DNA from: Acanthornis magna | Taxonomy: Eukaryota > Chordata > Aves > Passeriformes > Acanthizidae | Assembly (NCBI GenBank): GCA_036785705.1 | Contig: JAWUZG010000357.1 | Span: 248,001-312,000 of the forward strand | Length of the DNA stretch: 64,000 nt | Direction: 5' to 3' | Part shown: positions 13,691 through 45,300 of the stretch, piece by piece | Layout: each line of letters starts with the position of its first letter | How positions within the stretch are numbered: position 1 is the first letter of the stretch | Notes under the pieces: generated by a model | The model's database searches: none | Told to the model about the DNA's origin: nothing | What the model saw: only the letters and a program-made list of their open reading frames with translations | Position numbers and translations under genes: made by a program

Positions 13691-13850
13691 CAGATATGGA
13701 TATAGTCCATAAATATATCTCGTGGATCCTTTTCCCCTCCATGTTTCCACTGCCGAAAGGATTTGGTTGCCTTCACGTGCTCATATTCCCAGCAGCCTCA
13801 GGGTATTCTTTCCCTTTGGATTTGGATGCCATATCCCAATGAAGCTCTGG
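13595..13850 (-). pseudogene. Inverted, internally deleted copy of the CCDC166-like gene
   Basis: Read on the minus strand, 13,848 down to about 13,783 matches the start of the CCDC166-like frame (around 8,266-8,325). Shared pieces include ATTGGGATA and GGGAAAGAA, and CTGCTGGGAA follows. It then jumps directly to sequence matching 9,218-9,390, the stop region and 3' flank, including AACCAAATCC and ATATATTTATGGA. About 0.9 kb, nearly the whole coding region, is missing between the two parts. Read in frame, the fragment keeps DMASKSKGKE and reaches a stop soon after. The flanking CR1 fragment is shared by both copies, so that CR1 was present before the duplication. Confidence 0.72.
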
Positions 13851-13921
13851 TCCCACAGTGACAAGAGCTGGACTTTGGGACCCCTGGCCCAACAATGAGC
13901 TGGAGTCTGTGCCCCCTTGGC

Positions 13922-14015
13922 TGTGATGTGGAGGCCTCTCCTTCCCCCCAGTGCCACTTCCTTCAGGGATTAGAAAAGTTGGATTCTCAGGTGGCAGGAC
14001 GGCTTGGGCTGGGAG
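13922..14015 (+). repeat. Dispersed repeat, copy 2
   Basis: Homologous to 11,165-11,290. It lies just beyond the inverted CCDC166-like fragment, possibly part of the same duplicated block. Confidence 0.6.
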
Positions 14016-14269
14016 GGAACTTTAAAGCTGATCTCATCCAGCCCTGTGACAGTGGGGACATCCTGGCCGAGAGCCCCACACAGGCCAGGCCCCATCCCTG
14101 AGTTCCAGAACTCAAGGGAAAAGGCCCCATACTTACCCCTGCATTTTGGGGATGTTTTCCCCAAACCCCAGAGCCTCCTCCGGTAGGTGCCCCCAGGCAG
14201 AGCTGCTCAATGGTTTGTGCAGCTGCCCCCGAAAGCTCGGGACTGCAACAGACAGCACCATAGCTGTAG

Positions 14270-14980
14270 ATATGGCATCCCGAAATCCCAAAATCCCTGT
14301 ATCCCAACATTCCAGCTGCCACAGACACTGCATCCCATCATCCCAGGATCTCAGCATCCTGACATCCCAGCTGCTGTGAACACAGCACCATGACCCCCCA
14401 GCATCCCAAAATCCCAGCTGCAAAGACACAGCATCCCATCACCCCAGGATCTCAGCATCTCAACATCCTAGCTGCTATGAACATGGCATCGTGACACCTC
14501 AGTATCCCAAAATCCCTGTATCCCAAAATCCCAGCTGCCATAGATACAGCATGCCATCATCCCAGCTGCTATAAACACAGCATCGTGACACCCCAGCATC
14601 CCAAAATCCCAGCTGCCATATACAGCATCCCATCATCCCAGCTGCTATAAACACAGCACTGCAATACTCCAACATCCCAAAATCCCAGCTGCCATAGATA
14701 AAGCATCCCAAAATCCCAGGATCTCAGCATGCCAACATCCCAGCTATGAACACAGCACCATGACACCCTAGCATCCCCAAATCCCAGCTGCTATGAACAC
14801 AGCAGAATGACACCCCAGCATCCCAAAATCCCAGCTGCTATGAACACAGCAGAATGACACCCCAGCATCCCAAAAATCCCAGCTGCCATGGATACAGCAT
14901 CCCATCATCCCATCTGCTATGAACACAGCACCATGACACCCCAGCATCCCAGAATCTCAGCTGCAAAGATTCAGCATCCT
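14270..14980. repeat. Compound minisatellite (CATCCCAAAATCCCAGCTGC type)
   Basis: About 700 bp of modules such as CATCCCAAAATCCCAGCTGC, TATGAACACAGCACCATGAC and CATCCCATCATCCCAG in variable order. Confidence 0.88.
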
Positions 14981-15661
14981 GGCTCTGCTCCAGGTTGAGA
15001 TTCCAGCCCTCTGGGTGAGTTTCTCAGGCTCTGCCGCAGGACATCCCCAAGCTTGGCAGCATCCCCCAGAGGGAGGCTCAGCTTGGAATTCCCTGCTGCA
15101 GTACCTTGGAGATTATTCTGCTTACTTTTGAATTTCTAAACTCAGAAGATGATTTCCTCCAGACTCCTGCTGAGTCCCAGTTCCGTGGAACTCCTGAGCA
15201 CAGGCTCAGCTCACAATTCCCCTGGAGTGGGGCTCCCTCTGGATCAAGGCTCCCTCCCAGCACCCCCAGCCCCTCCCTCTATCAAAACAGGAGCCCCCAA
15301 GGGTGAAACCCCCACCCCAAGTTCCCCCTTGGCTCCATCCCAACCCCTTGGGGCCCATCCCAGAGGGAAATGGCTGCTCCTGCCCCAAAGGTACCCCAGT
15401 GTCCTGAGCCGAGTGTGGCTGGAGGGAGCTCAGGCTTGGGCAGGGGCACCCACAGCACCTCTAGGCTTGGCCCCACTCCTCAGGGTGCCAGCCCTGTCAC
15501 ACACACACACACAGGTGACACCAGCTTTTTTTGTGTTTTTATCCCAACTCCCCAGATACCAGACCTCTGTGCCCGCCCTGGAATGTCCTGGAATGTCCTT
15601 TATATACGGCTATAAAAATCCCGGGAGGCAGAGGAAGCCTGGTCAGTCCCCAGTGTAGAGC

Positions 15662-15955
15662 TCAGCCAATTCCTTGGAACAGAGTTGGGCTGATTCCTTG
15701 GACTGGAGTTTGGTCGAACACTGGGATCAGAGTTGGGCTGATTCCCTGGATCCAAGCTCAACCAAGCCCTGGGATCAGAGTTGGACCAATTCCCCGGATC
15801 CAAGCTCAGCTGGGCCCTGGGACCAGAGCTGGGCCGATTCCCAGAAGCTAAGCTCAGCCAAGCCCTGGGATCAGAGTTGGACCAATTCCCTGAATCCAAG
15901 CTCAGCCAAGCCCTGGGATCAGAGCTGGGCCCATGCCCTGGATCCAAGCGCAGCC
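15662..15955 (-). repeat. 48-bp minisatellite in the PUF60 3' UTR
   Basis: About six copies of a 48-bp unit. On the + strand each reads CTGGGATCAGAG, then a GATTCCCTGGATCC segment, then AAGCTCAGCCAAG. It begins about 13 bases after the PUF60 stop codon, so it should be in the 3' UTR. No AATAAA was seen between 15,500 and 15,967. Confidence 0.75.
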
Positions 15956-15967
15956 TTGGGGTGCTGT

Positions 15968-38079
<22,112 letters not shown>

Positions 38080-38330
38080 CTTGTCCTTCCCGTCCGCGGC
38101 GCGCAGGTCTCGAGAGCGCTCGGCGGCGCGCGCGCGGGAAACGGGGGGCGGGCGCCCCTCGCGAGAGGAAGTATCGCGAGATCTCGGCACGTGTCACGTG
38201 ACCCGAACGGTTGTTCAAGATGGCGCCGCCCTGGCGCAATCACTGCCGGAGATTATGGCACGGTACGGCACGGCCCCAGGGGGAGCTGGGCCCCGGATCG
38301 GCACCTGCTGCTCTCAGTGTCTCTGAGTCG
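38080..38330 (-). promoter_or_regulatory. PUF60: CpG-island promoter of PUF60
   Basis: This stretch is very CpG-rich. It contains two TCTCGCGAGA-like elements (38,159-38,168 and 38,174-38,181) and the palindrome GTCACGTGAC (38,193-38,202), next to another CACGTG at 38,188. It also has a G-rich GC box near 38,140, and AAGATGGCG strings on both strands (minus at the start codon, plus at about 38,218). There is no TATA box. The motifs suit a bidirectional housekeeping promoter. Confidence 0.7.
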
Positions 38331-38854
38331 GTGCTGGGCCGGCAGCACCTGGTGCCTTGGGAAGGTCCAAAGCTGCCGGTCCACGGGCAGGGCTGTAATT
38401 GGCCAGGCCCCGCGTAAAACGGGCTCAAACAGGCTAAAATGCGCTAAACGCGGGTAAATATAGCTAAAACGGGATAAAAAGTGCTAAACCCGAGGGCCCG
38501 GCTGGTACTGGGTGGCCCTCGGTCGCAGATGGGGGAAAGAGCCCCGGGAACCCCACGGTACCGACCGAGAGCACTGGGAGATGCTGATTGTGTCACGGGA
38601 GGGCGGATCGGGACCACCTGCTGGGAACTGGAGTGAAATGTCCCCATCCCAGTGTCTCTGTCCCCATCCTGTCCCTTCTCTTGGAGGGGCCCCAACCCCT
38701 TGTGTGCAAATTTCAATGCAGAGCCAAGGCCACACCCCAGCACAGGGAATGGAGCCAGGCTGGGAGAGCTGGGAATGTTCATCTGGAAAGGAGGACATTC
38801 CGGGGAAACCTCAGAGCCCCTTCCAGTGCCTAAAGAGGCTCCCTGAGAGCTGGA

Positions 38855-39130
38855 GAAGGACTTTGGACAAGGGCCTGGAGTGCCAGCACAAGGGGGAATG
38901 GCTTCCCACTGCCAGAGGGCAGAGTTAGTTGGGATCTTGGGGAGAAATCCTTCCCTGTGAGGGTGGGGAGGCCCTAGCACAGGGTGTCCAGAGAAACTGT
39001 GGCTGCCCCTGGATCCCTGGAAGTGTCCAAGGCCAGGCTGGATGAAGCTTGGAGCAGTCTGGTCCAGTGGAAGGTGTCCCTGCCCACGGCACTGGGTGAG
39101 CTCTTCCCACCCAATCATCCTGGGATTCTG
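38855..39130 (+). mobile_element. CR1 LINE 3' end
   Basis: Sense CR1, GGACTTTGGACAAGGGCC to CTTCCCACCCAATCATCC, between the PUF60 promoter and NRBP2. Confidence 0.85.
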
Positions 39131-39647
39131 TGTCTCTGTGCGAAGGGATGGAAGTGCAGCTCTGGAATGGCCCCACCAGATGTCCCTCCCCAGGTGTGGG
39201 TTCTGCCTCAAGGACAAGCAGCTGCAGTAGGACACAGGCGCTGTCACATCCAGCACCTCTAGAGCAGAACCGGCACCAGGATCTTGTATTCCCACTATGG
39301 AAGATACCCAAGACTGAGGAAAACCCCCAAGGAATTCACAGAGCCCCCAGGTTTTATAAAGGATTTTGGAGTTTGGGCCACTAAATTTCACCAAGGGCAG
39401 GGAATTCCAGGGTCAGAGGAGCTGTGTTAGACCCTGTTAAATCCATGGATTTATGGGCGGGGTGTGTTAAGGAAGTGCCAAAGAGGGGCTGGGATGTGTT
39501 GGAATGTCTGGGGCCCAGGGTGGGTCTGCTCTGGAGGGATCGGGAATCAGCCGCTGTGAGGAGTTCCCTAAATCCCTCCTCCCTGGTTTCACTGGAGTAA
39601 GGAATTACGAGCAGTTTTGTGCAGAGCGCTCCAATGGGATTGGCTGC

Positions 39648-39653
39648 TTTATT
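39648..39653 (-). terminator. NRBP2: Candidate NRBP2 poly(A) signal AATAAA
   Basis: AATAAA on the minus strand, about 2.6 kb past the NRBP2 stop and before the PUF60 promoter. It is the first canonical signal I noticed downstream of the stop. If used, the 3' UTR would include the 39.8-41.4 kb minisatellite. Confidence 0.4.
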
Positions 39654-39669
39654 GATTTGTCAGGTTGGA

Positions 39670-39810
39670 ACTTGGCACAGCTGGGAATGCAGCAGGGGCT
39701 GCAAATGCAGCCTGAGCTGGGGATGCAGCACAGGCCAGGAATGCAGCCCGAGTGAGCCAGGAATGCAGCCTGGGCCAGGAATGCAGCCTGAGCTGGCAGT
39801 GCAGCATCCG
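39670..39810. repeat. Short GCAGC-rich tandem repeat
   Basis: Units such as AATGCAGCCTGAGCTGGG, about 20 bp, just right of the candidate poly(A) signal. Confidence 0.8.
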
Positions 39811-39879
39811 AGCATGGATAAAATCCCGGCGGGACGCAGCCGGCGCAACACCACAAAGCACAAGCAGTGCAAGGCAGGC

Positions 39880-41395
39880 AGTGCCACACAGAGCTCCAGC
39901 AGAGAGTGGAACATCAGCATGAAGCAGAATGCCAGAGGCAGTTTTCCATGGCACAGTGGGAGCATCAGAAGCAGCACCAGCACAGAGCACTGGCATGGAA
40001 CACCAGCATGGTGCGGATCACCGGAGCTGGATTTCCCCGGCACAGTGTGAGCAGCAGGGGCAGCACTGGCACAGCACAGAGCAGGATGCCAGAGGCAGTT
40101 TCCTGTAGCACACCAGGAGCAGCAGCACCAGCACAGAGCAGCACAGAGCAGGATGCCAGAGCCGGTTTTCCCTGGCACAGCAGGAGCAGCACTAGCACAG
40201 AGCACTGGCATGGAACACCGGCGTGGTGCAGATCACCAGGATGGCACCAGAACCGGATTCCCCCAGAACAGTCTGAGCAGAAGGAGCAGCACCAGCACAG
40301 CACACAGCAGGATGCCAGAGCCAGTTTTCCCTGGCACAGCGAGAGCAGCACCAGCACAGAGCAGGATGCCAGGGCCAGTTATCCCTGGCACAGCAGGAGT
40401 AGCACCAGCAAAGAGCACTGGCACAGCACAGCGCAGGATGCCAGAGACAGATTCCTCTGGCACAGCAGGAGCAGCACCAGCAGAGCACCGGCCTGGCACA
40501 CCAGCATGGTGCAGATCACCAGGACAGTGCCAAAGCTGGATGCCCCCAGTACAGCGAGAGCAGCACCAGCACAGAGCAGGATGCCAGAGGCAGATTCCTC
40601 TGGCACGGCAGGAGCAGCACCAGCACAGAGCCCTGGCACAGAGCAGCACAGACCATGGTGCCAGAGAGAGTTTCCGATGGCGCAGCAGGAGCAGCACCAG
40701 CACAGCACACAGCAGGATGCCAGAGGCAGTTTTCCCTGGCACAGCGAGAGCAGCACCAGCACAGCGCAGGATGCCAGAGGCAGTTTTCCCTGGCACAGCG
40801 AGAGCAGCACCAGCACAGCGCAGGATGCCAGAGGCAGTTTTCCCTGGCACAGCAGGAGCAGCACTGGCACAGCACAGAGCAGGATATCGGAGCCAGTTTT
40901 GCCTGGCACAGCAGGAGCAGCACCAGCACAGCACAGCACAAAGGATGCCAGGGCCAGTTTTGCCTGGCACAGCAGGAGCAGCACCAGCACAGAGCAGGAT
41001 GCCAGGGCCAGTTTTGCCTGGCACAGCGAGAGCAGCACCAGCACAGAGCAGGATGCCAGGGCCAGTTTTGCCTGGCACAGCAGGAGCAGCACCAGCACAG
41101 CACAGCGCAGGATGCCAGAGGCAGTTTTGCCTGGCACAGCAGGAGCAGCACCGGCACAGCACAGAGCAGGATGCCAGAGGCAGTTTTCCCTGGCACAGCA
41201 GGAGCAGCACCAGCACAGAGCAGGATGCCAGGGCCAGTTTTGCCTGGCACAGCAGGAGCAGCGCCAGCACAGCACACAGCAGGATGCCAGGGCCAGTTTT
41301 CCCTGGCACAGCAGGAGCAGCAGGAGCAGCACTGGCACAGCACAGAGCAGGATATCGGAGCCATTTTTCCCTGGCACAGCAGGAGCAGCCCCGCA
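39880..41395. repeat. About 54-bp minisatellite, probable NRBP2 3' UTR
   Basis: About 1.5 kb of units with GCAGGATGCCAGAGGCAG, TTTTCCCTGGCACAGC and AGGAGCAGCACCAGCACAG. Unit length is often a multiple of three, so long frames stay open on both strands. This is not a gene. Confidence 0.92.
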
Positions 41396-41399
41396 TGGC

Positions 41400-42280
41400 T
41401 CTTGGACAGAGACAATTCCTATTTGCACTTTTCCCCACGTCAACGATGCGTCCCTTCGGCAAAGGGAAGCACTGGGGTGGTGACGGTGGCAATTTCCCCT
41501 TCTCCAGGCTAGGGACTGACATTCCAGCCACTGTGGGGGGAATGGGAGGAAGAGGAACCAGGGCTTTCTCCTGAAGATGCCGAGGGATTTTGGAAGGCTG
41601 TAGGAGGAACTGGGAAATGACAAGGATTCTGTGGAGTATCAGCGAGGTTCCTACTGATCCACGTGTGTGGATCCAGGTGGTAGGTCAGGATTTTTGGAAT
41701 TTCTTCTTAAGTCATATCGTGTCCAGCTCACACAGTCCCAGCTCATCGCAAGGATTCTGAGCACAGGCAGCACAGTGGAGACCTTAAACCCGGAGAAATT
41801 CAGGATTGAGAGTGGAATGTGGCAGATGGGAAGCTACACCAGGGCTTTCCAAGCCTGCTCCTCCCCTCCCCTCAGCAAGGACCATTCCAGATGGCAAAGA
41901 GGGAAAAAATAGCTTTGGGACCTGCAGCGAGAAAAGCTGATCATTCCCAGAGGGAAATGGATCCGGCTGGGGGTTCCTGCAGCAGCTTCACAAACCCCAC
42001 CGGGAAGGGGCTGCCAGGGGGTGCTGCCCACTCCCCCACACCTCCCCTCAGGAGCAGGGACCAGAACACGGGTCCCAACGTTCCAGGATGTAATTCCCAG
42101 TGTTTGCTGAGTCCTCCGCCGGCTGTTGCCTTCCCAGAGCACGGATTGGGCAAACCCCCCTCGGCCCAAGGCTCGGCCAGGTGAGTCCTGCTGCAGTTTG
42201 GTGGGTTGGGAGCCCTGTGGGATCCTCCAGTCCAGCACCTTGATCCCCTGGGAATGGGGACTCCGGTGGGTCCCGAGTGC
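41400..42280 (-). other. NRBP2: Probable proximal 3' UTR of NRBP2
   Basis: Directly downstream of the stop codon, with no competing gene and no AATAAA on the minus strand that I could see. Confidence 0.5.
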
Positions 42281-42349
42281 TCACAGGGCTTGGGAGCGGT
42301 GCTTGTGGAAGGCGCTCTCCAGGAACGTGGCCAGCTTTTCACAGTCGTC
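42281..42349 (-). CDS. NRBP2: NRBP2 last coding exon
   Basis: 69 bp, DDCEKLATFL to HRSQAL, then TGA at 42,281-42,283. The last residues differ from the human end but the length matches. Confidence 0.93.
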   Translation of the reverse strand, partial: DDCEKLATFLESAFHKHRSQAL

Positions 42350-45300
42350 CTGAAATCCAAACGTGCCAACAGATCCCTTTGCCGGGCTATCCCAGACACC
42401 TCCAGCCTCCCACAGTCCCAATCCTGAGCCATTCCAGTGCTGGCACTGCTGGGACACCTCCAGTCCTGGGGCAGGTTTGGAGACCCCAGGTATAGGACAT
42501 GGAGGGGCTGGAGCATGTCCAGGGAAGGGAATGGAACTGGGGAAAGGTCTGGAGGCTCAGGAGTGGCTGAGGGAGCTGGAGGGGCTCAGCCTGGAGAAAA
42601 GGAGCCTCAGGGGGGACCTTCTCAACTCCCTGACAGGAGGGGCCAGCCAGGTGGGGGTCAGGCTCTGTTCTCAGGGAATGAGGGACGGGACAAGAGGAAA
42701 GGGCCTCAATCTGTGCCAGGGGAGGTTTAGGTGGAATATTGGGAAAATTCCTCCTGGAAAGGGCTGCTCAGCCCTGGCACAGCTGCCCCAGGCAGTGGTG
42801 GAATCCCTGTCCCTGGAAGTGTTCAATAAACACATGGATGTGGCACTCAGGGATGTTGTCAAGGTGACCTCACATGTTTGGTCACAGGTTGGACTCAATG
42901 ATCTTGGAGGTCTTTTCCAAACTTAATGATTTCGTGATTCCTTAAGTAAGGAATCAGCCTCCTTCCCTTGGGGCTCCCCCGGTTCTCCCAGTCAGAACTA
43001 TTTAAGGTCCAGCTAATTAACCTGTACCACAACAGGCAGTTCCCCTTGAAACAGCTCCTGAAGCAGAGCCCAGAGGGAACAGAAACCCAATCCCTGCCTG
43101 TGAGGGGTGGTGCTGGAGGAGCTCTGGCAGCAGCTCCAGATTGGGGAACAGCAGGGACTCACCTCGTGGATGAATCCATAATGCACCAGCTCTGTGGCCA
43201 AATCCTTGGAGTTATCAGCTGCAGAGACAAGGAGCAGGAGAACATGAACATGGATACAGCTCGTGGAGCTCCTGCTCCTGGGAGAGCCACTCCCAGTCTG
43301 CAGCAGGAGCTGCTCATCCTGGGAAAATGGGGCACGGAGGTGCAACAAGGTTCCCAAGCTCCCAAAACACAGCTCTGGACAATTGGAAAGGTTTTGTTTG
43401 GCTCAGCAGGGAAAGCCCCAGGACAGTGCCTGTGGCAGAGCCCGTGAGGGGCTGGGGAAGCAGCAGCTCCCAGGCACCATTCACAGCTTTCTGTGGGAGT
43501 TTTGGCTGTGAGGCAGCCCTGGGGCTTTGGCTGCACGGCCTCCAGGGGCTCCTGACATTGTGGGAAGGAGCTGGACCTGCACCTTTCCCAGGCTCCCTCA
43601 GAGAAAGGTCCATCTTTCCCTTGGAAAAGTGTCAGGGACACTGTGCCAGTGCTGAGAATGAGAGCAGAGTTCACCACTGGGACCCCATGGAATGCCCACC
43701 GTGGGTCCTGGCAGGACTGCAGCTCTGGAATGGCCATTGGATCATCCACTCGCTGCCCTCCCAACTCTCACTTTAAGGGCAGGTGACTCCCACGTGCCAG
43801 AGTTACCAGCACAGGTTCTAGGTGGGCGAGGGCTGGGACCACAAGGGAAAAAGAAAATGAAAAAGGAAATGGGGGAAGGAAAAAAGAACAGGAAAAAAGA
43901 AAGGGGAAGGGAAGGGAAGGGAAGGGAAGGAGAAAGGGAAGGAGAAAGGGAAGGAAAGGGTAAAGAGGGAGAGGAAAGGAAGGGGAAGAAAAAGGATAAA
44001 GGAAAAAGGAGAAGGAGGAGGAGGGAAAGGAAAGGAAAGGAGAAAGGAAAGGAGAAAGGAAAGGAGAAAGGAAAGGAGAAAGGAAAGGAGAAAGGAAAGG
44101 AGAAAGGAAAGGAGAAAGGAAGGGGAAAGGAAAGGGAAAGGGGAAGGGAAAGGGAAAGGGGAAAGGAAAGGGAAAGGGGAAAGGAAAGGGAAGCTGACTG
44201 GAAAGCTGTCACATTCCATGTCTGACAGAGCCTAATCCCAAGAGGGCTGCAGGATCCCCCAGCATCCACACCCAGCATGCCCTGTGGGAACGTACTGGGC
44301 AGCAGGTCATAGCTGAGCTGTCGGTGCAGTTTGTCCTCCAGGATGAGCAGGAGCGTGAGCTGCGGAGACAGGAGAGAGTCTGATCATCCCAGCTCCTCCA
44401 AAGGCACCGGGAGGTGCTGGGCAGTGTGGGAATGTGGGAATTCTTGGGTGCTGTGGCAATGTGGGAGCTCTTGGGCAGTGTGGGAATGTGGGAGCTCTTG
44501 GGCAGTGTGGGAATTTGGGAGCTCTTGGGCAGTGTGGGAATGTGGGAGCTCTTGGGCAGTGTGGGAATTTGGGAGCTCTTGAGCAGTGCGGGAATATGGG
44601 AGCTCTTGGGCAGTGCTGGGATGGGGGAGTTCTTAGGCATTGTGGGAATGTGGGAGCTCTTGGGCAGTGCTGGGATTTGGGAGAGGTCTTGGGCACTTGG
44701 GAATGTGGGAGCTCTTGGGCAGTGCTGGGACTGGGAGCTCTTGAGCAGTGCGGGAATTTGGGAGCTCTTGGGCACTGTGGGAATGTGGGAGCTCTTGGGC
44801 AGTGTGGGAATTTGGGAGCTCTTGGGCAGTGTGGGAATGTGGGAGCTCTTGGGCAGTGTGGGAATTTGGGAGCTCTTGAGCAGTGCGGGAATATGGGAGC
44901 TCTTGGGCAGTGCTGGGATGGGGGAGTTCTTAGGCATTGTGGGAATGGGGGAGCTCTTGGGCAGTGCTGGGACTGGGAGCTCTTGTGCACTGTGGGAATT
45001 TGGGAGCTCTTGGGCAGTGTGGGAATTTGGGAGCTCTTGGACAGTGTGGGAATGTGGGAGAGCTCTTGGGCAGTGCGGGAATATGGGAGCTCTTGGGCAG
45101 TGCTGGAACTGGGAACTCTTGGGCACTGTGGGAATGTGGGAGCTCTTGGGCAGTGCTGGAACTGGGAACTCTTGGGCACTGTGGGAATGTGGGAGCTCTT
45201 GGGCACTGTGGGAATTTGGGAGCTCTTGGGCAGTGCTGGAACTGGGAACTCTTGGGCACTGTGGGAATGTGGGAGCTCTTGGGCAGTGCTGGGATTTGGG

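Noticed and set aside
39867..41574. Frames of 473-538 residues on the + strand rich in Ser, Thr, Gln, Ala
   Set aside because: They are translations of a minisatellite and stay open in several frames on both strands; no known domain and no splice or start context.
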